DNA of 64,000 nucleotides from Melastoma dodecandrum (GCA_029817715.1 JARUPY010000605.1:3720001-3784000), one strand, 5' to 3'; shown: positions 25,364-38,037, counted from the first letter of the stretch. Made by a program: numbers and translations. The notes: generated by a model not told the origin, from the letters alone.

Positions 25364-26166
25364 AAAAAAAGAGAGTACCTGCAAGTGCGAAAAAGTCTTC
25401 CACACGAACATTATGTATTGTAGCAGCTTCAAGAAATCCAGTGCACTCCAAATTCGGGCGTAATACATCAGAAATAACCCATGGATCCATTTCCACAAAG
25501 TGCACCTAGAAATAGTACAATTACATTAAAGATACTGTTTTGACACATTAGAGGTAATTTTCCTGAAATATTGTTTTCATAGTTATACTGTGATTTGTAC
25601 TAAATATCTGCCAGTATTATTTAGAACATCCCAAGTAGAGCCAAGCTTTAATCGACAGCACGTAAATACTTACTCCTCTGATGATGTGCAAGTGCACACC
25701 AATTTATCCTCAGTCATACTTATATTACTAAGAACGACCATGACTAATTGCTTCAATGCCAAATGAACCAGTGTCAATGTACAAATCTAACCAGCAACCT
25801 GGTCCTAAAGCCGCAGGAGATCCACCAGCAACCAGACTGAACATATGAGAGAGCACATGTTCGATGAAGGAAACAAAAAAAACCAGCGACCTGGTCTTAA
25901 AGCAGCAGGAGATCTACCAACAGACTGTGCATATGAGAGAGCACATGTTCGATGAAGGAAGCAAAAAGATGCTGCACCAGGAATCCGGGGGACACATCAC
26001 AATTTTATTACATAATGAACCATCTGAATGACACCTGCAATATAGCAAATGCTGCTCCTTAACAACTTCCATCATTGGTCACACGTCCAGCACCTGAGGA
26101 GACATCAACTTTTTTGTTTGTGCCTTCCCACCCCACCAAGTACCTGGAACAAAATGGTAAACCTAA

Positions 26167-27082
26167 TGTAGACATTGAAATTTTATTAATGTCGAAATAA
26201 TGTCATCCGGTCCAAGAATCATATATTATATCAATCGGTATGATATGAAATATTTTGCACTCATATCTTGTGTAAAAATAATACACGGGCTCGGGATTAT
26301 AAAATATTCAAGCCCAACCTACTTATTATTGGGTTTTAAAATTGTGGCCTAGCCCGTATACTAGCCCAATTAAGCCCAATCCAATAAATGAAATAAACTG
26401 GGCTTGACCCATACTTTAGCCCAATCAAACTAAGGCCCAATCCAAAGTCTGGCCTAATATGGCCCTGAAGCCCATGCCTCTTTGTCCCACATCGGCTAGA
26501 GAAAGCACTTAGGGGTCCTTCGACTTTTATAAATAAGGGGTCTTGTCCCTCTCATTGGACACAATTTCAAGAGTGAAGAGCTCCCTTGATACCGAAGTTC
26601 TCGAGCATCTTTTCTATACCCAATGACGAAGTTCTGCCAGATCAAGCTTCTACAACAGCCCTGGTGTTCTTCGCCCATCTTCAGAAAAGTCTTTAGATCA
26701 AGCTTCTACAACAGCCCTGGTGTTCTTCGCCCATCTTCAGAAGAGTCTCCAAATCAAGCTTCTACAACAGCCCTGTTCTTTGCCCATATCCAGAAGACTC
26801 TCCAGATTAAGCTTTTACAGCCCTGGTGATCTTCACCACTTTTGAAGACCTGCCGGTTCAAGCTTCCACAGCCCTAACGTCTTCATCAACATATCTCCCT
26901 GAAGCTCCAGCGGACATTCACTAAAGCATCGACCCATCCACATTTGGATATCTTGCAAGTATAGAATCAGGGAACTCACGTGCTTAGTCCGTAACTAGAT
27001 ATTAAATCCGCAATATTTTCAATACGAAAATTTGTACACCATTTCTGGTCTATATACAGATCGTGAGATTTTTGCGCTCATA
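26167..27082 (+). repeat. Tat A 5' LTR
   Basis: This LTR of about 916 bases starts TGTAGACATTG and ends near GCTCATA. It contains a TATA-like 'tttataaataa' at about 26527 and a cluster of three to four copies of a roughly 60-base unit (agatcaagcttctacaacag type, 26640-26880). Just inside at 27083-27107 is 'gtggcacgcccagtggga', the usual place for the primer-binding site; I do not assign its tRNA. Confidence 0.88.
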
Positions 27083-27087
27083 AATTT

Positions 27088-28910
27088 GTGGCACGCCCAG
27101 TGGGACCATCTCTACCTCTCATATCTTTACGTCCAAGTATCCAGATGGCTTCAAAAACGATCATGCTGAAGAACTCCATTGATGTTGTGAATAATCAACT
27201 AGTTGGTTTTCCTTCTCAGTCGTTTGAAAGCTCTTCATCGCTTGGTTCCCGAAACTTCACCATGACCAGACTGATGGCTGATATATATAAGGAGACGGAG
27301 GAGATTCTAAGATCCATCTCTCCTAAGTCACCTCCATCATACAAGGAGGTTACTAAAAGAAACCTTCTCAGTAAGGGTGCCATATCACCAACTCCTTTGG
27401 GTAGCTTCTGCAAGAACTCATTAAGTGTCTATCCTCTTAGGGATTCTATATCAGATTGCACTCCAAAATGGAGCTTTGTTGAATCAAGGGCTAAAACACA
27501 CAAGCAAATGGAGGAGATAGAAGACATTCTTCGATCTATTTTTTCAAAGTCATCTCCATCCTCCAAGGAGGTCGCTGTAAAGGCTCCAATAAGTAGAGGC
27601 ATTATATCCCTAGTTCCCCTGCTGAGCTTCCATAATAGCTCATCGGAGGACTCTTCACCAAATCAATCTCGAAGCGCCGGTGAGGTTGATCTTGCTGAGA
27701 AGTTAGATGAAATCATGCCAGCTAGATAGCTGATACCCCATCATTGGAAGACCAAGTTGCATTTCTCGCCAAAGCAGTTGAGGTGATGACGAAATTTATG
27801 AAGGATAGAGATCAACAACTTGAGTATGTTATAAGCATGCTCGAGAATAAAGAGTCTGAAAGGACATCTGATGAAGGAGGTTCTCATGTACGTAAGGATA
27901 AAGGCAAGAATGTGCTGAATGTGGATGATTCACCAAAGCCTATATCTGCCTCTGTTGATGCTCCAGTCTCAACTAGAGCGATGAAAGAACTAATACAAGA
28001 GACCCTGAAGGATGAGCTTGAAGGAAAATCTGCAACATCTTTGGCGTACTATAAGCCATACAGCTAAAGAATCGAAAGCTTGAGCATGCCAATGGGTTAT
28101 TAACCCCCGTACTTTCAACAATTTGACGGGAAGGGGAATCCAAGGCAACATTTGGCTCATGTCGTCGAGACCTGCAACAATGCAGGTACAGATGGAGACC
28201 TAATGGTTAAACAGTTCGTCCGCTCCTTAAAGGGGAATGCCTTTGACTGGTACATTGATATCAAACCAGGAAGCATTGACAGTTGGGAGCAGTTGGAAAA
28301 GGAATTATTGAACTGCTTTTATAGCCCACGACGTGTGGTGAGCATGATCGAGCTTACTAACACCCGTCAATGTGAAGGCGAGCCTGTCGTTGATTATATA
28401 CAACGATGGAGAAACCTAAGCCTGAACTGCATAGATCGCTTATCTGAAGCAACGTCGATAGATATGTGCATTCAAGGAATACTCTGGAGGATCCACGATA
28501 TCCTGCAAGGGATCAAACCTCGGTCTTTTGAGGAATTAGCTACAAGAGCACATTATATGGAGCTAAGTTTTATAGGAGTTGGTGTTGGAGATCTTCCAGT
28601 ACCTGAGCCATCCAAGGGAACGGAAAGACCAGTTAATAGAACTGGGGGCAAGCCTCCCTTCAAGGATAGCAAGAAACAAGTGCTGGCTACTGATGTTTTT
28701 CCGGTTAAGGTCCCGAATGCGAAGGAGAAAGGACAATTGAGCACTTCAACCCCTACTCCAGTAACTCCTCAGACAGAGAAGAGGCGACCAAATTTGGAGG
28801 AGAGGCAGAATAAGCAATATCCTTTCCCGGATTCAGATGTTGCAGTTATATTTGATTTTCTCCTGTATGTTAAGATGATAGAATTCCCGCCGTCAAAATG
28901 CCCACGATAA
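27088..28910 (+). pseudogene. Tat A gag, frame-broken
   Basis: Three ORF pieces (27088-27729, 27744-28067, 28152-28910) cover gag. The last carries the retrotransposon capsid core: VKQFVRSLKGNAFDWYIDI, then SWEQLEKELLNCFY, then VVDYIQRWRNLSLNC. The first starts in the leader with MASKTIMLKNS and NNQLVGFPSQ, as usual for Tat gag proteins. A stop near 27.73 kb and another near 28.07 kb interrupt it. Confidence 0.85.
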
Positions 28911-29329
28911 GCGAGTCCAGCAGGAGATTCGAATTTTTGCAAATACCACTATGTTTTGGTCCATCCTATCGAGAAGTGTTTTGTTTTCAAGGAAAAGGTT
29001 ATAGAACTGGCATGAGAGAACAAGATTGACTTAGGCTCGATGGTTTCCTCAAACTTGGTGGACGTAGCAAGTTCTGACCCCTCTAATATTATCTACGGGT
29101 CGTTTAGCCCTGATGAGATGGCTGCTTTCCAACATTCGAAAGTGATACCGGATGATAATCATGTCGTTAAGATGTCAAGGTGCGCAATCGGCCAAGAGGT
29201 GGTTCATGCTGAAGAAGGTTGAACCTAGGTAACTCATAGAAGGAAACGAAGAAAGACTCTTAAGCCTGAAGAGAGGAAACTTCCTGTCTGGATAAAGTCT
29301 ATAAAAGAAGTGCAAGTAAAACAAACTTC

Positions 29330-32300
29330 ATGAACAATATAGAGATGCAAACTTCTTATGATGAGATAACTCCTAAGAAGCCATCCCCAATAATGATATG
29401 GGATTTCTTCCCCGAAAAATTTCAAAGGCTTGCGACCTTGTCCAGAAGTTGTCACCATATTGACACGGATAAAGAGCAACCCAATTCAAAGGTTGGCATC
29501 CCAGAAAGTTCTACTGTGATGTCAGTCGAAAACGTGAAGGAGAATTGTTTGATTATCACATTCTCTGATGAAGATCTTCTTGTGGGCCATAAATCTCACA
29601 ATCGACCATTATTTGTATCCAGATATATATGTGACACGAAGGTTAATCGCATCCTGATTGACCCAGGTTCTGCCGTCAACATCATTTCATCAAAAGCATT
29701 GATGGATATTGGCTTGGGAGTGGATGATCTCTCAAGCAGCCGGCTGATAATCTAAGGATTTAATCAAGGCGGAGAGCGAGCCGTTGGAAAAATTTTATCA
29801 AGGTGGAGAGCCATGTACAGTATGGGCGAATGTTAAGCCCTTCACAGAAACGGGGTCATATTTTGCCGATGCCAAGTTTTATTTAAACAAGAGTGTAGGA
29901 GGTGTCAAACTTAAGGCCTGTCATGAAGGGTATCACAAAAAAGTCAAGCGCAGATGTACCGGCCATACAATAAGAGAAACCTTTAGCTGATTTTATGCTT
30001 GAAAATTCATAGGCAAAAGATGCGACGAGTATACCAATTTTGTGCCACATCCCCAGAGCATTCAGGAAAGCAGGAGAACCGCCTTTCGTAATCGATGATA
30101 GTTCAAAAACGATATTGTCGAAAGAACTCAATTGGCCAATGACAAAGCTCTCAAAATTGGTTTCCATGAACGCACCTCTAAAAGGTATTGTTCGACCAAA
30201 GCAAGGGGCAATTTTCTATCCGGATTCTTGCCCGATAAGCGCACCAATGGGTTTGATCCAAATGCTTTCAGATTACTTTCTGCAGCCGGCTATAGTGAGG
30301 ACTTAAAGACGGTCGGTGACGCCTCAAAGAAGTTAATCTAGAAGGTGATGGTCAAAAGTCAAAATTGGGTCTTTGTTATGTTACTCCTAAGCCCGACTGT
30401 CACCCAGTGAAAGACGCCTCAAACCAATACATCGAGGCCAAGGATGAAACTACCAAGGTACCTGCGAAAACTTCATTATTTGATCGACTTGGAGCCGTGC
30501 CCGAATGAAAATCGATATTTGATAGACTTGGTGCTCTAGAGGAAAAGATTGATGCTCGGAGACCTACACGACTAAGGTTAGGCCAAGCTCCAAGAGGTCG
30601 AATGGTGTGGAAGAGAGTGGACCAAGGGAAAGATATTCCAATCATAATTGAAGACACGAATGATCTCCATAGCAAAATTCCTTCTCGGAGAAGCGTCGAA
30701 CCGTTGTGGAGGTGACTACTAGAGAAGTGTTAAAAATGACCACAAAGACATGGATAACTACAAATGGCAGTGGGGAGTTATCTCAAGATAACTTTGAAGA
30801 TGATGTCATTTCTTATCATGTCACGATTTCAGAGGCCGATGAAGACGCATCTAACAAAGAAGATGATGCGAAAGATGCTCCTGAAGTATTCAAAGATGGG
30901 AAGAAGTCTACGATTGATGAACAGAAGGAAGTTGACCTTGGAGAAGAAGGGGATCATCGTCCTACTTTCCTCAATGCAAGTTTAACGCTTGAAGAAGATG
31001 AGTTGTATATCTTATTGTTAAAGGAATACAAGGACGTCTTCGCATGGAGCTATAAAAAAATGCTCGGCCTTGATACAAAGATAGCAGTCTATAAGTTAGC
31101 TATAAAGCATGGTGTTCTCCCCGTAAAGCAAGCTCAATGACGTTTTCGCCCGGAGTTGATTCCCCTGATAAAAGCTTAAGACAATAAACTTGGCGAAGTT
31201 GGATTCATTCGGGAAGTGAACTACCCAACATGGATCGCAAATATTGTACCCGTCAAGAAAAAGAAAGATCAACTTCGCATTTTTATTGATTTTCACGACC
31301 TCAAAAATGCATGTCTCAAGGATGATTTTCCTCTTCCGATCACTGAGATAATGGTAGATGCTACCACCGGCTATGAAGCCCTCAGTTTTATGGATAGATC
31401 GTCGGGATATAACCAAATTCGAATGGATCCGAATGATGAAGAAATGATAGCTTTTCATACACCAAAAGGGATATACTGTTATAAGGTAATGCCTTTTGGG
31501 TTGAAGAATGCAGGAGCAACTTATCAAAGAGCAATGCAACGCATCTTCGATGATATGCTACATAAAAACGTAGAGTGTTACGTGGATGATTTGGTTGTCA
31601 AGTCCAAACAAAGGCATGATCATATTAATGACTTGAGAAAAGTATTTGACAAACTGCGTAAATATCAATTGAAGATGAATCACATGAAGTGAGCATTTGG
31701 GGTCGCTTCGGGGAAATTCCTTGGCTTCATCGTCCTGCACCGAGGCATAGAGGTCGACCAGTCAAAGACAGATGCGATTATGAAAAAGCCAGAGCCAAGG
31801 AATATACATGAGCTGAAGAGCCTTCAGGGAAAGCTCGCATATATCTGGAGATTTATATCGAATTTGACTGGACGATGCCATCCTTCCATCGGCTACTGAA
31901 GAAAGACACTCCTTTTGAATGGAATGAAACATGTAAGAATGCCTTCAATAGCATAAAGGCATATTTATCAAAGCCGCCGGTCTTAAGTGCACCAATCCAA
32001 GGTAAACCACTCATATTGTATATAGCAGAACAAGAAGCTTCATTGGGTGTCATGTTAGCCCAAGAGAATGATGACGGAAAGGAGAATGCTTTATATTATT
32101 TGAGCAGAACCTTGACTGGTGCAGAACTGAATTATTCTTCAATTGAGAAGACATGCCTCGCATTGATGTTTGCTATACAAAAGTTGCGACATTATTTGCA
32201 AGCACACTATGTTCGCCTTATATCACGAGCAAATCCTCGCAAGTACATCATGTCAAAGCCAGTTCTATCTTGTCGTCTAACGAAATTCTTCGTCAGATTT

Positions 32301-32636
32301 GATGGAGATATCATCCCATATGTATACACTCTTACACAATTATGCTCAAGCAAGATGACTGAATATCAAGCCCTCATATTAAGGTTAGAAATGGCCATGG
32401 ATAACAAAGTGCATAGCTTAAGGGTATATGGTGACTCCGATCTTGTGATCAATCAACTTCTATCTACATACGAAGTACGCAAGCCAGAGCTTTTGCCATA
32501 TCATGACTATGCAGTTGAACTCGCAAGATGGTTCCATGATTTAATAATAAGTCATATACCAAGAAGGGAAAATGCGCAAGCAGATGCCTTGGCAAACCTC
32601 GCTTTCTGCACTCACTTCGGTGGACAAGCAAGTTAG
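29330..32636 (+). pseudogene. Tat A protease, reverse transcriptase and double RNase H, frame-broken
   Basis: Protease: VNRILIDPGSAVNIISSKAL in ORF 29330-29755. Reverse transcriptase: ORF 31216-31692 with RIFIDFHDLKNAC, MPFGLKNAGATYQRAM and the catalytic YVDDLVVKS; its approach lies in 30706-31140. RNase H: ORF 31875-32636 with KPLILYIAEQEASLGVML and LSRTLTGAELNYS, followed by a second RNase H-like domain (MTEYQALILRLEMAMD, VYGDSDLVINQL, RRENAQADALANLA). The second domain is the Tat-lineage marker. Stops at 31.14 and 31.69 kb and a frameshift near 31.87 kb make it inactive. Confidence 0.88.
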
Positions 32637-32820
32637 TATCCGACTATGCCAAGCTTGGGTGGATCCTCCAACATTTGGTGAGGAAGAAGAGGAAGTCAGT
32701 ATCATCTATGTCTGTAATGTGGAAGACCAAGACTGGAGACAACCACACATTGACTTTCTTAGGCACGGAAAGTTGCTTGATGATCCCTGACAAAAGGTAA
32801 ATGTTAGGAGACGAGCACCT

Positions 32821-33930
32821 ATGTTCATATATTTCAAGAGTACTCTTTATCAGCGATCATTTGAAGGAGAGTTTTTACGGTGTCTTGGAGAAGAAGAAGC
32901 CACCAAAGCAATAGAAGAAGCACATTCTAGAGTATGTGGAGCTCATCAGTCTGGACCTAAACTTCATTTTCAAGTGAAGAGAATGGGTTATTACTGGCCG
33001 ACGATGGTGAAGGACTGCATGGAGTATGCCAAGAGATGCCAAACTTGTCAGTTTCATGCCAACTTCATCCATCAATCGCCACTTCATCCAACTGTAGCAT
33101 CTTGGCCAGTTGAAGCATGGGGGCTAGACGTTGTAGTCCCTATCATGCCTAAATCATCAGGGGGCCATTCATATATCTTGGCAGTAACTGACTATTTTTC
33201 AAAATGGGTAGAAGCCGCACCTTTTCGGGGGGTGAAGAAAGAATAATATCATTTTTCGTTATGGTGTCCATCGCTACATCATCACAGATAATGGCCGAAA
33301 CTTTTCTAATAAGGCCATGGATAAATTCTGCGAACAATTTGGCTTCTAACAGTATAACTCTTCCATGTATTATGCGGCTGCAAATGGATTGACAGAAGCG
33401 TTCAATAAGACGCTATGTAACCTCCTCAAAAAAGTGGTTGATAAAGCCAGAAAAGGTTGGTACGAACGAGTTGGAGAAGATATATGAGCATATCGAACGA
33501 CATATAGAACCGCGACCCAAATGACGTCGTACTCATTGGTCTATGGTGTTGAGGCGGTCCTCCTACTTGAACGACAAATACAGTCACTACGAATAGCTAT
33601 ATAGGAGGGACATTGTCAAGAAGATAATGCGCGACTGCGATTGCAAGAATTTGAAGCCCTGGATGAAAAGCGTCTGGAAGCACAACAGCGAATTGAGTGC
33701 TACCAAGCAAGGATGTCCAAGTCATTTAATAAGAAAGTCCGTCATCGTTCCTTCTAAGTTGGTGATCTCGTACGTGCGGTGACAAGACCTATAATCATAA
33801 CACACAAGACTGGAAGCAAGTTCACCTCGAAGTGGGATGACCCACATGTAGTTCAAGAGGCTTACACTGGGGCGCCTAGTTGATCAAGATGGAGTACGCT
33901 TCAGACCAATCAACGGGAAGTTCCTAAAGT
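32821..33930 (+). pseudogene. Tat A integrase, decayed
   Basis: The ORF 32821-33246 has the zinc-binding HxC..C arrangement (AHSRVCGAHQSGPK, CMEYAKRCQTCQFH) and the first catalytic aspartate (VEAWGLDVVVPIMP, VTDYFSKWVEA). After 33.25 kb the reading is spread over three frames with stops: 'ITDNGRNFSN'-like at about 33.28 kb, 'VYGVEAVLL'-like at 33.54 kb, and the C-terminal 'VGDLV' region near 33.76 kb. Confidence 0.8.
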
Positions 33931-34022
33931 GATACTATGCTTGAAGAATAATGCTCCATGTCGCATGAGCCTAAAATGCACGAGAAAAAAAAATCAAATA
34001 AAAATAAAAAAATATATAAAAA

Positions 34023-34180
34023 AACATGTAATACTCCTGGCCTGCACGAGTATAAACTATGAACAGCTTAATAAAAAAAACATGTAATACTCCTGCCCGC
34101 ACTAGTATAAACAGTGAACGGCTTGACAAAAAGATAAAGTCGTGGCTCGTACGATTATAAGTGATGAACGACTTTAAAAA
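34023..34180. repeat. Imperfect tandem repeat between Tat A integrase and antisense ORF
   Basis: A unit of about 55-60 bases (starting 'catgtaatactcctg' and ending 'gaacggctt') is repeated two to three times with drift. It lies where the sense integrase transcript and the antisense ORF transcript would meet. Confidence 0.75.
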
Positions 34181-34274
34181 GAAAGTTTTTATTATTCATC
34201 TGAAATAATGATAGTCATACAAAAAAATGAAGGAAAGTCCTATTCTAGAGCCTAAACAAGCTAGAAAGGTGAAA

Positions 34275-37200
34275 TCAAGCTTCCCAAGTAAACTGGACAA
34301 TCTCTTCATGAGTCATCTTCAGTTGCTCGCGAAGTTCATTCAAGGACAAGCGATCTTCATGACGAGCTATCATGGCATTCTTCAATGCAAACATGGCCCC
34401 CTTCAAATTTGCAATGTCTTCATCTGCCTCCTTAACGATAACAACGGTCTGCTCCAGAGAATCTTCTAAGGTTGCTTTAGCCTCAATGCAGTCAGACAAT
34501 TGTCGTCGAAATTCTTTAATCTTGGCTTCAATGGCGGCTAGTTGTTCTTGTAAAGTCGCTTCCTTTGTCACGATAGTCTTCTTTTTGGACTGAGCCTCAA
34601 CGAGACTACCTCTAACCAAGGCAGCTTCTTTATCACGACGTGCAGCTGTCATCGTCTCTTCAACGGTGGCCAGCAGATCCGAATATTTAGTCGATCCTTA
34701 CATGTATTCTTCCACCAAGACACGGATAGGAGCCCATTCATAATGCTTACTTTCATCGATGAGATCGAGAATATTCTTGAGCTCCTCAATAATTGTGTGA
34801 CCCTGACTGAAGGGAGTCTTAAAAATCTTCTCCTTGATGTCTTCCCATATACTTGTCGCAAATCTTTTATAAGCTCGTGAGGACACTGCCGACGCGCTCA
34901 AGTCAGGATCGACAGAAGCGTCATCAAGTTCTTTATTCCCTTCAAACTGAAGTATCCTTTCTGGAGTCCGAGCTAGCGTCGATGATCCTTTCTTTCGAGA
35001 TAGTTGCTTTCTCCGAATTAGTTCTAACTTGTCTGTGGCAACTGGAGTCGAGGTGGGATGATCATCGTTTTCTTCTATTGAGGATGATTGTCCACCAACC
35101 AATGATCATACATATTAATGACCTGAAACAAATATGATGAGCAAGCATGAGATACTCGCCGACTCATCCGAGTTTGGCGACATACGAGGAGTAGGAGGCA
35201 CATCTTCTACGTCATTCTCTAATGCAGGCTCTGGCTGCCATTTTATTTTAAAATCCCGCTCTTCGGTGCTCGATCCTTCAGAGTCCTCAACTGAAAAAAA
35301 AATGTGTTACACTTCTCGCTAAAGGATATGAATGAAGTTGTTTTAATCATACTAGGTGATGAGGGTCTCTTCTTCACAGTTATTCTAATCGGTTTCTTTG
35401 GCTCATGCTTCTCATAAATATCATCCTTTTTACACGGGGGAGGATGAGATCGAACAATCAAGGTCTCGATACCATGCCTTAGATAGTCGTCATATTTATA
35501 TGTCCACCATTTATTGTACTTCATGGTTACATAACTGCAAAGCTTGGTCGGGATAGCAGGCACGTACAAGTGAGAGAGCCGGTACCATGTCGTGCAAACA
35601 AATGCCATAATTTGAAGCCCTCTTCTAAAGATGTTAGGTGCACGTCATCTTTCAATGCAGGAGGAACATTTTGGCGGAAGCTAAATTGGCGACTGAAGTG
35701 TGATGGAGTACAAGGCTCTACAATAAAATAACCATTGCACCTTAAGGTCAGATGGCAGGGGCGGTTACTCATGAAGAAGTGCATAGCCGGGACCTCCATA
35801 TTATGATCGACCCTCAGATGAAAATCGTCATGTTTGCTGAAAAGGTTAGCATTCCAAAATATGTTGTCCCCATTATGAATATGCCTTCTTGCCGCATGCG
35901 CGTCGTAATAAATAGCTCCACCTTATGTTGTCCCCATTATGAATATGCCTTCTTGCCGCATGCGCGTCGTAATAAATAGCTCCACCTTTAGTCATCAAGG
36001 GGCTTTCTACTTTAACTGTGACCTGATAATGAGTCTTGAAGTAGTACCCCAGCCATCCATAAATATAGTGAGCAGGAAAACAAGTCTTGGGATTGCCAAC
36101 AATAGTAGCTTTGGATTGCCCAGCCATCCGTAAATACAGTGAGCAGGAAAACAAGTCTTGGGATTGCCAACAATAGTAGCCATATTATGATTGTCCCTCA
36201 GATGAAAATCGCCATGTTTGCTGAAAAGGTTGGCATTCCAAAATATGTTGTCCCCATTATGAATATGCCTTCTTGCCGCATGCGCGTCGTAATAAATAGC
36301 TCCACCTTCAGCCATCAAGGGGTCTTCTACTTTAACTGTGACCTGATAATGAGTCTTGAAGTAGTACCCCAACCATCCGTAAATATAGTGAGCAGGAAAA
36401 CAAGTCTTAGGATTGCCAACAATATTAGCTTTTGATATTTCATTCAAGCCGCGATACAAAGAGGCTAACACTGGTATTGCTAGGCTGAAAGTCTTCCCTG
36501 TCACCATTAAACTCGCAACTTTACAAGTCTCGGGGTGCACAAGGCCATCATTGTATGGAAAGACGAAAACCCACAACCAGCAAGCTATAAATGTAGACAA
36601 GTAGGTTGGTTGACGAGCATGACTCCCAATACCTAGCTTCTCGAAAGGAGCTTCTTCTTTGGTGCACCATGGATGTTCTGCTGGAATAGGAAGACATGGA
36701 TTATGAGTGACCTTGGGACGAGTAAGCTTCTTCGACGCTTAGGTGGTTTGCCATACGTTGCTTCACCTTGGAACCATAAGTCGATCCAGCTGGAAATTTG
36801 AACTGTCTTCTTACTTCCTCGAAGATGATGGAAGGCTGCAAATAAATATTGACAACTCTTCGGGAGACACCTTCCATTAGTGGATGAACCGGTAGTTCCC
36901 TTAAGCAAGGCAACGTCTCTTCATACATGTCGCCGTTAACAGGAAGACCTCCCATATTATATAGATCCCATAGTGAGATTGACATAGCTCCCCCGGACGT
37001 CTCGAGCGTGTTGAAGTCTGAACAACATGCTTCGCAAAAGGCACGTAGAATATACTTGTTACGATCATAAGTATAGTGCGAGCAATATACAACATCCAAT
37101 ATATCCGCTTGTTCGAGAATCCCCTTATTGCGAAATGTCACATCATCCAGCCACTCCCAATACTTTGGAATATATACGAATTCATCGTGCATCCGGAAAT

Positions 37201-37487
37201 ACCCTTCCCAACGAGATTCGCCTGATATGATTTTCCTTCCTAATGTAAGACGTTGTAGATGATGACACCAGAGACCAGGCCTTGGGACGATGAGAGTCAT
37301 CTGGAATCTCCTTCGACCAGTGTTGAATGTTATCTTGTTTGAAGTCAACCTTGATTCGAGGAGCATAATGACCGACTTTGGACAAAAGGCATAATAACTT
37401 CAGCGAATCTTCTTCTTGTGAGTTCTCGTCCTCCGCAAAGACATAGATACTTTCCTGTAGACGAAGTCGTTTCCTTGAAATAAACAA
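34275..37487 (-). pseudogene. Antisense plant-mobile-domain (PMD) ORF of Tat A
   Basis: On the strand opposite to gag-pol, ORF pieces from 37487 down to 34275 read like the PMD proteins carried by some plant Gypsy elements: YIPKYWEWLDDV, LDVVYCSHYTYDRNKYILRA, SISLWDLYNMGGLPVNGDMY, FPAHYIYGWLGYYFKTHY, CHLTLRCNGYFIVEP, LTSLEEGFKLW, then a coiled coil (34275-34652, LEDSLEQTVVIV, NELREQLKM). PMD proteins of plants (MAIN/MAIL1 relatives) are nuclear proteins linked to silencing and genome stability; the role inside a retrotransposon is unknown. Here several frameshifts and an internal 384-base duplication break it. The 3' coding end faces the integrase end, so sense and antisense units converge near 34.0 kb. 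Confidence 0.8.
35797..36435. repeat. 384-base tandem duplication inside the antisense PMD ORF
   Basis: The segment starting 'catattatgatc' at 35797 starts again at 36181 and runs to about 36430. Inside the first copy there are two smaller duplications: about 64 bases ('atgttgtccccattatg' at about 35859 and 35923) and about 66 bases ('ccatccgtaaatac' type at about 36052 and 36122). Confidence 0.88.
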
Positions 37488-38037
37488 TTACTTCTGAAAA
37501 GAGAAGATGTAGAGAATTAATTGGATATGAAAAAAATAATAACATTAAAGAGAGTAAGAAAGAGGTTGGAGACGGAAGTGCACCCATGACAAAGATCAAG
37601 GTTGACCCGTTTACCTCAACAATAATTTGAGGCTGAAAACCTCATAAGAAAACGTTGAGAACGTCGGCTACTACGAATCGGTAGCAAAGATAAAAATCAA
37701 GATTTAAATAAAAAAAAATAAAAAAAAAACATGGTACGGGAAGCAAGCTTGAGATCCCGCCAAAAGCAAGCATGCGCTTAAGCCGAAAGATTTTGCATCA
37801 AAGTCCTTGTCCCGTGAAGAGACTTGATCCTTGCGAGGCTGTTTTTCCCCTGGATAGTAAATCAAAGAAGTTCAAGTACAACCCTCAAGAAAATTGGGAT
37901 AACAAAAGTCAAAGGAAAATTACTACGTAAGAAGATGAAAATCGAGCGAAGAAGTTTACATGAACCACGTACCTTATCAAAGAATCGTCCAATTCCAAGC
38001 TCCTCAGATGATTTTCTCTTTCCGTGGATGGAGAGGG

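Larger units (their letters stand above)
22526..26143 (-). pseudogene. RsmD-like rRNA methyltransferase (chloroplast type), exons 2-7 of a broken gene
   Basis: Exon-like pieces lie in order on the minus strand: 26035-26143 (VLGG...MSPQ..DV*PMMEVV), 25729-25832 (VAGGSPAALGPGCWLDLY, GIEAISHG), 25379-25505 (VHFVEMDPWVISDVLRPNLE), 24705-24819 (YVSVTPPYTQVDYWML, IGEDSFI), 22981-23037 (VEYPLRTIMLDLCGCLTK), 22526-22600 (TDWRFGQTNLGIYGPQW). Together they follow plant RsmD-family guanine-N2 methyltransferases (VLGGKARRKKL; LDLYSGTGSVGIEAISRG; VTPPY). Several defects show loss of function: an in-frame stop before PMMEVV, a one-base loss after it, SGTGS of the SAM-binding loop reading IDTGS, stops at the ends of the 25.73 kb and 24.82 kb exons, and a lost acceptor AG at 25833. 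The catalytic-type VTPPY is kept. Exon 1 appears to lie at 45.1-45.3 kb beyond an inserted retrotransposon. Confidence 0.85.
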
